A program made the position numbers and the translations under genes. This document shows positions 17,815-27,982 of a stretch of 64,000 nt of DNA, piece by piece. The DNA is from Oribacterium sp. WCC10 (GTDB lineage Bacteria; Bacillota; Clostridia; Lachnospirales; Lachnospiraceae), in the NCBI RefSeq assembly GCF_900113415.1, contig NZ_FOPH01000005.1, positions 62,001-126,000 of the forward strand. Direction: 5' to 3'. How positions within the stretch are numbered: the first letter of the stretch is position 1; the number at the start of each line of letters is the position of its first letter. The notes beneath the pieces are model-generated. The model was given only the letters and a program-made list of their open reading frames with translations. It made no database searches and had not been told where the DNA came from.

Positions 17815-17900
17815 CTGTCAACGTCAGGGTACGAATTTTCATATTGATTGATGCTTCACATGGAAAATTCGATACGAGAAATGCCACAATCAGTACCTTT
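17815..17900. repeat. TTGATGCTTC structured repeat, copy 1
   Basis: ACGAATTTTC pairs with GAAAATTCG around a loop containing TTGATGCTTC, followed by GAGAAATGC and CAATCAG. A second copy at 27983 has GGATTTTC/GAAAATCC at the same stem, a compensatory change. It starts 8 nt past the carB stop (minus strand). Confidence 0.6.
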
Positions 17901-17907
17901 TAAATTC

Positions 17908-20900
17908 TCATTTTATTCCGGCGTGCCACTCCTGAAGTGACTTTATCTTGTTCTCTCCGTGCTCCTTCACATACTTTATTCCCTCAGCCGCAGCCTTTGC
18001 TGCCGCAACTGTAGTGATATAAGGGATCTTCGCCTTGATGGCAGATTTACGAAGATAACTGTCATCATGGATACTATCCTTTCCTATCGGCGAGTTGATG
18101 ACGAGATCGATCTTTCCGTTGGTTATCAGATCCATGATATTTGGACGTCCTTCATAAAGCTTCTTTACTTTCTCAGCAGGTACTCCGGCTTCTGTAATAA
18201 GCTTATGAGTATTATCCGTAGCTACGATGCTGAAACCTGCCGCATGGTACATTTCCGCAACCTCTGCTGCATACTTATGATCTCTTGTATTCAATGAGAT
18301 AAGGACTGTTCCTTCAAGCGGAAGCTCAGCTCTTGCACCCTCTTCTGCCTTGAAGAAAGCTTCACCTGTGGTTTCCGCAAGTCCCAGAACCTCTCCTGTA
18401 GAACGCATCTCAGGTCCAAGTATCGGGTCAACCTCCGGGAACATATTGAACGGGAATACCGCTTCCTTCACACCGTAATACGGTATATTCTTATCTGCAA
18501 GTGTCGGAACAGGAGATGGCCTTCCGGTAAGTTCCCCTGTGATAATGTCTACTGCAAGAGGCACCATGCTGATACCGCAAACCTTTGAAACCAGAGGTAC
18601 GGTACGTGAAGCCCTCGGGTTTGCTTCGATGACATAAACCTTTCCGTCTTCTATCGCATACTGCATGTTCATAAGTCCCACAACATGCATTTCCTCAGCT
18701 ATCTTTCTTGTGTACTCCTTGATGGTCTCAAGGTTCTCCTTCGGAATATGCCTTGAAGGAATGATGCAGGCAGAGTCGCCTGAGTGTATACCCGCAAGCT
18801 CAATATGCTCCATAACTGCCGGCACGTAAGCATGGGTTCCGTCGCTGATGGCATCAGCCTCACACTCCATTGCATTGTTGAGGAAACGATCAATAAGTAT
18901 AGGTCTGTCAGGTGTTACTCCGATGGCAGCATTCATATAGTCTGTGAGAGTATCGTCATCATAAACCACTTCCATACCTCGACCGCCAAGGACGAAGGAT
19001 GGACGAACCATAACAGGATATCCAATCTTATGAGCCACATCCAGTGCTTCCGATACCGTGGTTGCCATACCGGCTTCAGGCATAGGGATTCCCAGCTTAT
19101 CCATCATCTTACGGAAGAGATCACGATCTTCTGCCAATGCTATAACCTCCGGACTGGTGCCGAGAATCTTTACACCGTTCTTCTCGAGACTTTCTGCAAG
19201 ATTAAGCGGAGTCTGACCACCAAACTGAGCGATGACACCAACGGGCTTTTCCTTCTTATAAATACTCAAAACATCTTCAAGAGTGAGTGGTTCAAAATAA
19301 AGTTTATCTGATGTATCGTAATCTGTAGAAACTGTCTCAGGATTACAGTTAACGATTATTGTCTCGAAACCAAGCTTCTTAAGAGACTGAGCGGCATGTA
19401 CACAACAGTAGTCGAATTCGATACCCTGACCGATACGGTTAGGACCTCCGCCAAGAATCATTACCTTCGGACGGGCAGCACTGGTATCGGTCTCACAATA
19501 TCCTATCTTGGAGACGTCCTTTGAGCATCCACATCCCGTTGATTCAGCGCTTATAGAAACTGTATCACTGTCATCATTCAGCGAAATCACAGCATTATCA
19601 TATGTGCTGTAATAATATGAGCTGTCTTCGGTTCCGCTGACATGCACGCTGTCCCAGCTTTCGGTAATTCCCAGAGTTTCGCGTCTGTTTCTGATATCAT
19701 CCTCAGAAACCTCAAGTATCTTTGCAAGGTACTTGTCTGAGAAGCCATCCTGCTTTGCCTGAATGAGCATTTCATCCGAAGGAACCGCACCTTTGTTTTT
19801 GAGGAGTTCTTCCTCTTCCTCCACCAGTTCTTTCATTTCTTCAAGGAAATACTTCTTCACCTTTGTAAGTTCAAAGATCTCATCAACGGTTGCTCCCTTT
19901 CTGAGTGCTTCGTACATGATGAAATGTCTTTCACTTGATGGTGTGATAAGAAGTTTCAAAAGCTCTTCCTTTGAAAGTTCATTGAAATGCTTAACAAACC
20001 CCAGACCGAAACGATCCTTTTCAAGGGATCTGACAGCCTTCTGAAATGCTTCCTTATAGCTCTTTCCGATACTCATGACTTCGCCGACTGCACGCATCTG
20101 TGTGCCAAGCTTATCCTCGACACCCTTAAACTTCTCGAACGCCCAGCGTGCAAACTTGACTACCACATAATCTCCGTCCGGAACGTATTTATCAAGTGTT
20201 CCGTATTTACCACATGGCAGATCCTTTAATGTAAGTCCTGTCGCAAGCTTTGCTGATACAAGGGCAATAGGGAAACCGGTAGCCTTTGATGCAAGAGCCG
20301 AAGATCTCGATGTACGAGGATTTATTTCGATAACAACTATACGGTCTGAAACCGGATCATGGGCGAACTGAACATTGGTGCCTCCGATAACTCCGATATG
20401 CTCAACGATCTTGTACGCCTGTCTCTGAAGCTCATCCTGAAGTTCCTTTGAGATGGTAAGGAATGGCGCGGTACAGAAGGAATCCCCTGTGTGTATACCT
20501 ACGGGATCAACATTTTCGATGAAACAGATGGTGATCATGTTGTTGTCCTTGTCGCGGACAACCTCAAGCTCCAGCTCTTCCCATCCGAGGATTGATTCTT
20601 CAACAAGTACCTGATGGATGAGGCTTGCCTGCAGGCCTCTGGCACATACAGTCTTAAGCTCATCTCTGTTGTAAACAAGACCGCCGCCGGCACCGCCCAT
20701 TGTGTAGGCAGGACGGAGCACTACAGGATAAGAAAGCTGGTCCGCTATCGCCAATGCTTCGTCCACACTGTAGGCAACTTCACTTCTCGCCATCTGAACA
20801 CCAAGGCTGTTCATTGTCTCCTTGAACTCGATACGGTCTTCTCCACGCTCGATGGCATCAACCTGAACGCCGATGACCTTGACACCGTACTTATCAAGAA

Positions 20901-21219
20901 TGCCTTCCTTATAAAGTTCTGAGCAAAGATTGAGACCTGACTGACCACCAAGGTTCGGCAGCAATGCATCAGGGCGTTCCTTTGCGATAATCTGCTCCAA
21001 ACGCCTTACATTCAGAGGCTCTATGTATGTGATATCCGCCATCTCGGGATCCGTCATGATGGTAGCAGGATTGGAATTAACCAGAACTATCTCATAGCCC
21101 AGGCTTCTCAGCGCCTTACAGGCCTGTGTTCCGGAATAGTCAAACTCACAGGCCTGGCCGATAACTATCGGGCCGGAACCTATGATTAGTATCTTATGAA
21201 TATCTGTTCTCTGTGACAT
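17908..21219 (-). CDS. carB: Carbamoyl-phosphate synthase, large subunit
   Basis: 1103 aa; makes carbamoyl phosphate from bicarbonate, ammonia (from the glutaminase subunit) and ATP for arginine and pyrimidine synthesis. Two ATP-grasp halves are clear: N-half motifs SGPIVIGQACEFDYSG and EINPRTSRSSAL, C-half GGGPNRIGQGIEFDYC and EANPRASRTVPL, plus the C-terminal MGS-type regulatory domain. Between the halves (about residues 545-590) there is a ~35-residue insertion rich in Ser/Asp with a GCGC motif and a further Cys, absent from the E. coli and B. subtilis enzymes. The small subunit carA is not next to it. GGAGGA precedes the ATG. Confidence 0.95.
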   Translation of the reverse strand: MSQRTDIHKILIIGSGPIVIGQACEFDYSGTQACKALRSLGYEIVLVNSNPATIMTDPEMADITYIEPLNVRRLEQIIAKERPDALLPNLGGQSGLNLCSELYKEGILDKYGVKVIGVQVDAIERGEDRIEFKETMNSLGVQMARSEVAYSVDEALAIADQLSYPVVLRPAYTMGGAGGGLVYNRDELKTVCARGLQASLIHQVLVEESILGWEELELEVVRDKDNNMITICFIENVDPVGIHTGDSFCTAPFLTISKELQDELQRQAYKIVEHIGVIGGTNVQFAHDPVSDRIVVIEINPRTSRSSALASKATGFPIALVSAKLATGLTLKDLPCGKYGTLDKYVPDGDYVVVKFARWAFEKFKGVEDKLGTQMRAVGEVMSIGKSYKEAFQKAVRSLEKDRFGLGFVKHFNELSKEELLKLLITPSSERHFIMYEALRKGATVDEIFELTKVKKYFLEEMKELVEEEEELLKNKGAVPSDEMLIQAKQDGFSDKYLAKILEVSEDDIRNRRETLGITESWDSVHVSGTEDSSYYYSTYDNAVISLNDDSDTVSISAESTGCGCSKDVSKIGYCETDTSAARPKVMILGGGPNRIGQGIEFDYCCVHAAQSLKKLGFETIIVNCNPETVSTDYDTSDKLYFEPLTLEDVLSIYKKEKPVGVIAQFGGQTPLNLAESLEKNGVKILGTSPEVIALAEDRDLFRKMMDKLGIPMPEAGMATTVSEALDVAHKIGYPVMVRPSFVLGGRGMEVVYDDDTLTDYMNAAIGVTPDRPILIDRFLNNAMECEADAISDGTHAYVPAVMEHIELAGIHSGDSACIIPSRHIPKENLETIKEYTRKIAEEMHVVGLMNMQYAIEDGKVYVIEANPRASRTVPLVSKVCGISMVPLAVDIITGELTGRPSPVPTLADKNIPYYGVKEAVFPFNMFPEVDPILGPEMRSTGEVLGLAETTGEAFFKAEEGARAELPLEGTVLISLNTRDHKYAAEVAEMYHAAGFSIVATDNTHKLITEAGVPAEKVKKLYEGRPNIMDLITNGKIDLVINSPIGKDSIHDDSYLRKSAIKAKIPYITTVAAAKAAAEGIKYVKEHGENKIKSLQEWHAGIK

Positions 21220-21302
21220 GCATAGTCCTCCGTATAAATAAACATTTATAAATGATTATAACATCATTTTGCATAAATATACTATTAATTTGAATTTTTA
21301 TC

Positions 21303-21345
21303 AAAAAAGCATCGATGATAGGCCTCGCTCCTTATCATCGATGCT
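21303..21345 (-). terminator. Terminator after the zinc-ribbon gene
   Basis: Perfect 13-bp stem AGCATCGATGATA/TATCATCGATGCT, followed by six T on the minus strand. Confidence 0.85.
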
Positions 21346-21432
21346 TACACTATTTCTTGTTTTCAATTCAGAAGACATTGTATACACCTTCCATACGATT
21401 GATAAACATATCAGTCAACTACAGGATATACT

Positions 21433-21804
21433 TTAATCCCAAAACATATCTGTTTCTGCTGTCACTTTTCCGCCACACTTTGGACATATAAGTTTTGTGA
21501 GATTCTCATCCTGCGGCACAACCTCCATTTTACAATCAGGGCATGGTTCATAAAATTGTATTTCCCCTCTTACTATGGAGGGAACACTTACAAATTTTTC
21601 ACAGGAATTACATTTGCAAACGCGATATGCGAAACCATAGGGCGGAACAGGTGCGTCCTTAATCAAAGATTTGACCTTAGATGTGTATTGGGACTTGAAG
21701 CTTTTAATGACAACTTTTCGGTCAGAGGCCATCATCCCATACCCCTGATCCACTGTCCACTTCTCTCCACACTCATTGCATTTCAACGTATATCTGACGC
21801 CCAT
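21433..21804 (-). CDS. Hypothetical protein with four CxxC zinc knuckles
   Basis: 123 aa, not recognised as a named family. It has Cys pairs CNEC (near residue 9), CNSC (~65), CPDC (~89) and CPKC (~108), enough for two zinc ribbons. The middle section is basic. No membrane segment or signal peptide is present, so it is probably cytoplasmic and may bind nucleic acid or protein; function cannot be stated. It has its own terminator and is flanked by carB and the flagellin gene with no sign of an operon. Confidence 0.7.
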   Translation of the reverse strand: MGVRYTLKCNECGEKWTVDQGYGMMASDRKVVIKSFKSQYTSKVKSLIKDAPVPPYGFAYRVCKCNSCEKFVSVPSIVRGEIQFYEPCPDCKMEVVPQDENLTKLICPKCGGKVTAETDMFWD

Positions 21805-22059
21805 TTAGATTTATCATCTCCTTTATTGAAATATGTAGCAAGTGTCATAAAACCCGCCACTTTCTTTTTATGTTCTAACCAATTCTCTAATATGCTGCAA
21901 TACAGGAATTCTGACGAACTCCAAGTATATTTTCTTCTATTTACCCGGGTTAATGAATTCACAGTGTATTAGAGTCACTGAGCCATAATAAAGTCCGGCT
22001 AATTAGCGACCATTTCCTCGGCCAAACCATCAAGTACAGACATTTAAACTGACTTCACA

Positions 22060-23823
22060 TCATCCGAGTAATGACAAAACTCCCTGTGGTGACTGATTTG
22101 CCTGTGCAAGCATTGACTGTGCTGCCTGCATCATAATGTTGGACTTTGTATGTTTTGAAATGGACTTCGCCATGTCTGTATCACGGATCCTTGACTCAGC
22201 TGAAACCGTATTTTCATTTGAAACTTCAAGGTTATTCAAAGTATGCTCCAGGCGATTCTGCTTTGCGCCAAAATAGGCTCTTGTAAGAGATGTACTGTTT
22301 ACGGCCTCCTGGAGTTTACCCATAGCATCATTGGCTCCCTGACGACTCAGGACATCCACATCCGACAGCCCAAGACCTTCACTTGACATATCAAACTTGA
22401 ATATCTCTATGGTTTCCTCCGCCGAAGGCCCTATCTGCAATGTAACACTACTGTTTACATTTCCAAAAGCTGATGCATCCACACCAAGGACATTGAACGT
22501 AGAACCTGAATAATTGTTATAATAACTGTTGTTGCTAAGTGAAGAATTTAATCCTGATACAACACTTCCGCATCCGGTGCTGCCTGCTTCCTTCGAAACA
22601 TTAACAAGGAAATTCACCAGATTATCACTTGAATTCCTGCCCGAAAAGTCGCTCATTATATCCGATTCGGTTCTACCGGTTGTGTCATAGATAGCCTGTT
22701 CCAATGTTTTTCCATTGTTAATGATCTCACCGAGAATATTGTTTATACCTGTTGCAATTTTCGAGGCATTTCCGGTGACACCAAGCGCTATGGAGCCATC
22801 CGATGCCGCGGAACCACTGGCAAGATAGCCGATATAGGCAGTCATCAATGCTCCGGTTCCGTAAACTTCACTTGTGGGTCCTCCATGGTTTCCCAAGGCA
22901 TTCTTCACAGAGGCAACACGGGCTTCATCTGTTGATGCACTGTTCGCAGCAGATCTTACATCCAGATTCCATCCGGCGCTAAAAATTCCTCCTACCGCTT
23001 GAGCTGTGCCTTCTACAAACCACTGGTTATCGCCTTCTTTTAATTGAGCCATTCCACTTCCTGCATTTCTCAATGCAACACCCATGACTCCATGCATCAT
23101 CTCATGAGCAAGAGTTGATTCATAGGTCGCGGTACTGTAGGAATCAATTTTTTGAAGATCCGCATTAACAACTATGTATCCCTTGCCGCCGGACATAGTT
23201 CCCCCGGCATTGGCGAGAGTAGTACCCGGCAGACTTTTTAATGTGATATTCACATCAGTATTTGGATATCCATTCCTTAGGGAACTGAATGTATTTAATA
23301 TCGACTGACCTGTGTTACAAACTATATTTTTTACATCTTTCTTGGCCTGTTCGATTTCTTCATCACTTAGCACGGATGCCGTACTGTCAATATTGCCGGC
23401 TGCATGAAGTCCTTTCAGCATATGTACGCCGTTAAATTCCGTGGTTTCAGATATTCGGTCAATTTCTTTTTTCAGCTCCTGAAACTCCGCATCTATGTTC
23501 TTCCTGACATCATCTGTATAAGTATCATTAGCTGCCTGAGTGGCCAATGTTGTCCCTCGTTCAAGCATGGCATGAACTTCAGTTAGAGCACCATCTGCGA
23601 TTTGAATCATGGAAATGCCGTCCTGTGCATTATTTTTGGCCTGATCAAGTCCATTGATCTTGTTTCTCATTGACTCAGAGATAGCAAGCCCTGCCGCATC
23701 ATCTGCTGCACGGTTTATCTTATATCCGGATGAAAGTTCTCTTAGACTTTTGTCTAAGTCACTCTGATTCCGTCCGAAATTCCTGTATGCGTTTAAAGCC
23801 GATATGTTGTGCTGTATAATCAT
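22060..23823 (-). CDS. Flagellin with inserted zinc metalloprotease domain (flagellinolysin type)
   Basis: 587 aa. Residues 1-138 and ~495-587 are the conserved flagellin D0/D1 helices (start MIIQHNISALNAYRNFGRNQ; end AQSMLAQANQSPQGVLSLLG). The variable middle, ~140-430, is replaced by a peptidase: the zinc motif HEMMH at 240-244 and a third ligand E271 in WFVEGTAQ, the gluzincin arrangement HExxH..E. Such proteolytic flagellins (flagellinolysins) were described in Hathewaya (Clostridium) histolytica and are known across Clostridia; there they assemble into filaments and cut protein. The gene is alone, with no chaperone, hook or motor gene nearby. AAGGAG precedes the ATG. Confidence 0.93.
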   Translation of the reverse strand: MIIQHNISALNAYRNFGRNQSDLDKSLRELSSGYKINRAADDAAGLAISESMRNKINGLDQAKNNAQDGISMIQIADGALTEVHAMLERGTTLATQAANDTYTDDVRKNIDAEFQELKKEIDRISETTEFNGVHMLKGLHAAGNIDSTASVLSDEEIEQAKKDVKNIVCNTGQSILNTFSSLRNGYPNTDVNITLKSLPGTTLANAGGTMSGGKGYIVVNADLQKIDSYSTATYESTLAHEMMHGVMGVALRNAGSGMAQLKEGDNQWFVEGTAQAVGGIFSAGWNLDVRSAANSASTDEARVASVKNALGNHGGPTSEVYGTGALMTAYIGYLASGSAASDGSIALGVTGNASKIATGINNILGEIINNGKTLEQAIYDTTGRTESDIMSDFSGRNSSDNLVNFLVNVSKEAGSTGCGSVVSGLNSSLSNNSYYNNYSGSTFNVLGVDASAFGNVNSSVTLQIGPSAEETIEIFKFDMSSEGLGLSDVDVLSRQGANDAMGKLQEAVNSTSLTRAYFGAKQNRLEHTLNNLEVSNENTVSAESRIRDTDMAKSISKHTKSNIMMQAAQSMLAQANQSPQGVLSLLG

Positions 23824-23968
23824 TACTACTCCTTGTAATCTGTAAATAGAACTTCCCTGTTCTATCGATACCGGTTAACCGATATCAAAAAAGTGCAAAA
23901 TACCCCCTATTCTGTTTAGAGTGTTTATCGGCAAAGAATCTGAAATCCATAAGAGGTTTTTATTTTTT

Positions 23969-25375
23969 TCATTCCGAACGTTCTGCTTTCATTTCCTTCT
24001 TTCTCTGATACATAGCCTCATCTGCACGACGGAACACATCTTCTACGCTTTTATCTTTTTTCCTGTCAAAGTATGCTACACCGAATGCTGCAGAAAGTGC
24101 TTCCCACGGTTCAGCATTGTCTCCGGCCGCACATTCACTTAATGCCTTTTCAAAATTTTTAATGAGACAATCGGCATTAGCCAGATCTTTTTTCTGAAGG
24201 ATGATGACGAACTCATCACCGCCTATCCTGTAAACCGGGGAATGAACAAATATATCACATACTACAGAACAGAAATTTTGTATGAGAATGTCCCCATATC
24301 TGTGACCATAGGTATCGTTAATCTTCTTAAGAAAATTAACATCCATCATGATAATTCCGAATTCATTGATAAGCTGTCCTTCTATCAGTTTATTTATCTG
24401 TTTTACTTTCTCATCGTAAGCGCGCTTATTTCTTAAACCTGTTAGAGAATCTGTGCTTGCCACTTCTTTCATATGGACAGTTTCTTTCTCTGCAGAGATA
24501 ATCCTGAACATGTAGTCCTTCATATCTTCTGTCATCTGATTAATGGTATTGCTCAGGGATTCGACCTCATTGTGTATATTAAGGTCAGGTTTCTCAAATA
24601 TAAGCTTGTCCGGAGAACTTACCTCCCTGCTTTTTTTAATATATCCGATAGCACTCTTTTCCAGCATCTCTATAGGATCCGTAATGTTTTTGGATGCCCA
24701 GGTGATGAAACCGACTATAAAGACAGCACCGGTAAGAATGATAAGGATAAGGTTGGTTAAAGTCCTATACAATATATCCTGAGACATCTGCGTCAGATCT
24801 ATATCAACACCAAGAAGTGCATACAGCACCCCTGAGGAATCCCTAAGCGCATAATATCCGCAATAGGAATGCCCCCAGTATGTTTTACTTTCCATGAATA
24901 CAATTTCTTTTTCGCCCATTATTCTATGGAGATCATCCACTTCCTCTTTAGTGTATTCGTCCTCTGTTATATCTCCAAGATATATATTTCCTTCTGTATC
25001 CTCATAACGGTCATAGTTGTTTTCCGCTGACACAACAATCAGAACATGGTTTCCACCATTCTCTCTTAAAGGTTTTATGACATAGAGATACTGCGGATCC
25101 AGATCTTCTTTGACATCATCCAGAAATACCATCATATCTTTATACTTTTGGCTTTCTGTTTTTGTTTCCATACATCTTTTCAAGTCATCATTATCAATAT
25201 ACCCGATGACATAATTGATGATTTGTCTTATATGATCCTGACTTTCTTTAATGAACAGATTTTTATAATTGAAATATATATTGATACCCAGTAAAAGGCA
25301 AAGTACAACCACAAAAGATATACATCCATACTGGATACTCCTTTTTAAAGGCCTGTTAATCCTTTTCTTTTCCAT
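23969..25375 (-). CDS. Membrane diguanylate cyclase with Cache-like sensor
   Basis: 468 aa from ATG 25375, which has AAGGGA 6 nt upstream; the longer GTG reading at 25393 would swallow that site. Transmembrane segment ~15-37, extracytoplasmic sensor ~40-205 (with YYALRDSSGVLYALLGVDID, typical of Cache), second segment ~206-226, linker, then GGDEF domain ~300-465. The loop is intact (GGDEF 385-389) with metal motif MMDVNFLKKIND. No RxxD I-site. It lies upstream of the flagellin gene on the same strand, but 145 nt of spacer argues against a tight operon. Ligand unknown. Confidence 0.88.
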   Translation of the reverse strand: MEKKRINRPLKRSIQYGCISFVVVLCLLLGINIYFNYKNLFIKESQDHIRQIINYVIGYIDNDDLKRCMETKTESQKYKDMMVFLDDVKEDLDPQYLYVIKPLRENGGNHVLIVVSAENNYDRYEDTEGNIYLGDITEDEYTKEEVDDLHRIMGEKEIVFMESKTYWGHSYCGYYALRDSSGVLYALLGVDIDLTQMSQDILYRTLTNLILIILTGAVFIVGFITWASKNITDPIEMLEKSAIGYIKKSREVSSPDKLIFEKPDLNIHNEVESLSNTINQMTEDMKDYMFRIISAEKETVHMKEVASTDSLTGLRNKRAYDEKVKQINKLIEGQLINEFGIIMMDVNFLKKINDTYGHRYGDILIQNFCSVVCDIFVHSPVYRIGGDEFVIILQKKDLANADCLIKNFEKALSECAAGDNAEPWEALSAAFGVAYFDRKKDKSVEDVFRRADEAMYQRKKEMKAERSE

Positions 25376-25511
25376 AAACATTCCCTTTTGCACAGAAATA
25401 TTTATACGTCTAAAAGAATACCGTCATAAAATATCATTAATATAAATTTTCACGTTCCCTTTATCATAAAATTCGTTAGTGCATAACCTGTGGTCATAAG
25501 TTTAGAAACAA

Positions 25512-25540
25512 TAAAAGAGACCGGCAAAATGTCGATCTCT
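25512..25540 (-). terminator. Terminator of the arabinose operon
   Basis: Imperfect stem AGAGATCGACA/TGCCGGTCTCT followed by TTTTATTG on the minus strand, ~30 nt past the araB stop. Confidence 0.65.
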
Positions 25541-25569
25541 CTGCTAAACAGGTATTTAAATCGTATTCA

Positions 25570-27171
25570 TCACCACTTCATCGCATCAACAGCAGCTTTT
25601 TCAACCGCGATACCGTCTCTGTAATGCTTTGTAAATGTCTCAAAACCTTCCACATCCTCAGGATCCGGAGCCACTGTTGTTCCGGACTGGTCGGCAAATA
25701 TCTCCTTTGCAAGGAAATCTCCCAATGTTCCTGCATCCTTTCCACGATGCATATAAAGAGCAAGAAGTGCCTCGCCCCATGGTCCGCCTTCGCTTGCAGT
25801 ATCCATCACAGTAACAGGAGCATTAACCGCTGCTGCAAGATACTTCTGGGCAACGCCCTTTGTCTTGAAGAGTCCGCCATGACCGGTAATACTCTTAACC
25901 TCTACCTTCTCATCCTTCAGAAGGATATCGAGTCCAAGCTTTACAGCTCCAAGTGAAGTGTAGAGATGGGCTTTCATGAAGTTTGCAAGATTAAACTTAC
26001 TGTCCGGTGTACGCGCAAACAGCGGTCTTCCTTCATTGAGATGTGTGATACCCTCTCCCGAGTAATATCCGTATGGCAGAAGTCCGCCGCAGTCCTTATC
26101 TCCATTTAAGGAATTGGTGTAAAGCTTTCCGTAAAGTTCACCCATGTCTACCGGATGACCCATAAGCTCAGAAAATTCCTTAAAGAGATTCACCCATGCA
26201 TTAAGATCTGATGTTCCGTTATTGGCATGAGACATGGCAACAGGGTAACCGTCCGGTGTTGTAACCATGTCAATCTCGCGATAAAGTTTTGACAGCTTCT
26301 TATCCTGAGAAAGCACAAGCATGGCAAAGGTACTTGTTCCGGCTGAGACATTACCGGTACCGGGAGCTACTGAATTGGTAGCAACCATACCGGTTCCCGC
26401 ATCGCCTTCAGGCGGACACAGAGGTACTCCAGCCTTTAAAGTTCCGGTTTTGTCAAGAAGCTTTGCGCCTTCTTCTGTTAATGTTCCAGCCTTTTCACCT
26501 GCCACAAGAACCTTTGGAAGAATATCCCGAAGTGTCCATGGATATCCCTTGTCCCTGATGAGAGCATCAAACTTCTCTGCCATCTCTTCATCGTAGTCAA
26601 GTTTCTCTGAATCTATAGGGAAGATTCCCGCTGCATCACCTATGCCGGTAACCTTCTCTCCTGTCAGCTCCCAATGTATAAAAGAATCAAGTGTTGTCAC
26701 AAAAGAAAAATCCTTAACGAAATCTCTGTCTTCCAAAACCATCTGATAAATGTGAGCTATGGTCCAGCGTAGAGGGATGTTAAACTGAAATTCCTTTGTT
26801 AGCACATCTGCAGCCTTTTCGGTATTGCTGTTTCTCCAGGTCTCAAACGGGCTAAGAAGCCTGCCATCCTTATCAAAAGCAAGGATTCCGTGCATCATGG
26901 CACTGATACCAAGCGCACCATAGGTTTCGGGGACTATACCATACTGCTCTTTTACGCTCTTTACCAGGGAACTGTAGCATCCCCTTAGTCCTCCATGAAT
27001 ATCTTCCATTGTATAGGTCCAGATATCATTCACCAGCCGGTTCTCCCAATCATGGAAACCTGTGGCAAGTACATGTCCCTTATCATCTGTAAGAACCGCT
27101 TTAATTCTGGTGGAGCCAAACTCGATTCCCAGGGCGGTCTTACCCTCCTGTATATTTTCTTTTGCACCCAT
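25570..27171 (-). CDS. araB: L-ribulokinase, FGGY family
   Basis: 533 aa sugar kinase phosphorylating L-ribulose to L-ribulose 5-phosphate. The N-terminal phosphate-binding motif is GIEFGSTRIKAVL, with the second ATP-site motif GTGNVSAGTSTFAM and the C-terminal adenosine-site stretch GHGGLFKTKG. It belongs to the FGGY subgroup common in Lachnospiraceae arabinose operons rather than the E. coli AraB type; the assignment to ribulose rests mainly on araA and araD directly upstream. AAAGG precedes the ATG. It is the last gene of the operon. Confidence 0.85.
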   Translation of the reverse strand: MGAKENIQEGKTALGIEFGSTRIKAVLTDDKGHVLATGFHDWENRLVNDIWTYTMEDIHGGLRGCYSSLVKSVKEQYGIVPETYGALGISAMMHGILAFDKDGRLLSPFETWRNSNTEKAADVLTKEFQFNIPLRWTIAHIYQMVLEDRDFVKDFSFVTTLDSFIHWELTGEKVTGIGDAAGIFPIDSEKLDYDEEMAEKFDALIRDKGYPWTLRDILPKVLVAGEKAGTLTEEGAKLLDKTGTLKAGVPLCPPEGDAGTGMVATNSVAPGTGNVSAGTSTFAMLVLSQDKKLSKLYREIDMVTTPDGYPVAMSHANNGTSDLNAWVNLFKEFSELMGHPVDMGELYGKLYTNSLNGDKDCGGLLPYGYYSGEGITHLNEGRPLFARTPDSKFNLANFMKAHLYTSLGAVKLGLDILLKDEKVEVKSITGHGGLFKTKGVAQKYLAAAVNAPVTVMDTASEGGPWGEALLALYMHRGKDAGTLGDFLAKEIFADQSGTTVAPDPEDVEGFETFTKHYRDGIAVEKAAVDAMKW

Positions 27172-27253
27172 ACTGTTGCCTTTCTTATGTCTCTTTTACT
27201 TGAATTGATCTGATCACAAAACAAAACTGTCCTTCATCAATATGAGTCTTTCC

Positions 27254-27952
27254 TCAGCTCTTCTGTCCGTAGTAGGCATTGGGTCCGTGCTTTCTCAGGA
27301 AATGTTTGTCGAGTATGTTCTGCGGTCCTCGCTGTACATTTGGATCAACGATTCTCGTGTATAAATCCATCTTGGCTACTTCTTCAAGAACCTTTGCATG
27401 GTAAACAGCTTCATTTACATCCTTACCAAATGCAAAAGGACCATGATTTCTGCACACAACTCCCGGTACATATACAGGATTCAGGTGACGCTCCGTAAAA
27501 GTCTCAATGATGACCTTTCCGGTATTGCCTTCATAGTCTTCCTGAATCTCTTCTGTGGTGAGAGCTCTTGTACACGGAACATCGCCATAGAAATAATCCG
27601 CATGTGTTGTTCCATAGAATGGTACATCCTGTCCTGCCTGTGCAAATGCAACAGCGTGTGGTGAATGTGTATGAACCACTCCACCGATCTCCGGAAATGC
27701 CTTATAAAGTTCAAGATGAGTTTTTGTATCTGAAGAAGGACTCAGCTCTCCCTCGATTTTATTGCCCTCAAGGTCCATGACAACCATGTCCTCCGGGCGA
27801 AGCTTTTCATAGGATACTCCGGATGGTTTGATGACAAAGAGCCCCTTCTCTCTGTCAATTCCGGAAACATTGCCCCAGGTGAATATCACAAGGCCAAGTT
27901 CCGGAAGCCTCATATTGGCCTGATATACTGATTCTTTTAATTCCTCTAACAT
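27254..27952 (-). CDS. araD: L-ribulose-5-phosphate 4-epimerase
   Basis: 232 aa class II aldolase-fold epimerase that converts L-ribulose 5-phosphate to D-xylulose 5-phosphate. Visible signatures: [27 protein letters not shown], the zinc motif [10 protein letters not shown] and the later ligand in [10 protein letters not shown]. Normal length. GGGGAG precedes the ATG. It lies between araA and araB. Confidence 0.95.
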   Translation of the reverse strand: MLEELKESVYQANMRLPELGLVIFTWGNVSGIDREKGLFVIKPSGVSYEKLRPEDMVVMDLEGNKIEGELSPSSDTKTHLELYKAFPEIGGVVHTHSPHAVAFAQAGQDVPFYGTTHADYFYGDVPCTRALTTEEIQEDYEGNTGKVIIETFTERHLNPVYVPGVVCRNHGPFAFGKDVNEAVYHAKVLEEVAKMDLYTRIVDPNVQRGPQNILDKHFLRKHGPNAYYGQKS

Positions 27953-27982
27953 TATCTCCCCTTCTCTCTATATCCCGGTTAC

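Noticed and set aside
23824-23900. Sigma-D (flagellar) promoter before the flagellin
   Set aside because: A CGATA-containing stretch is present, but no TAAA element at proper spacing was found.
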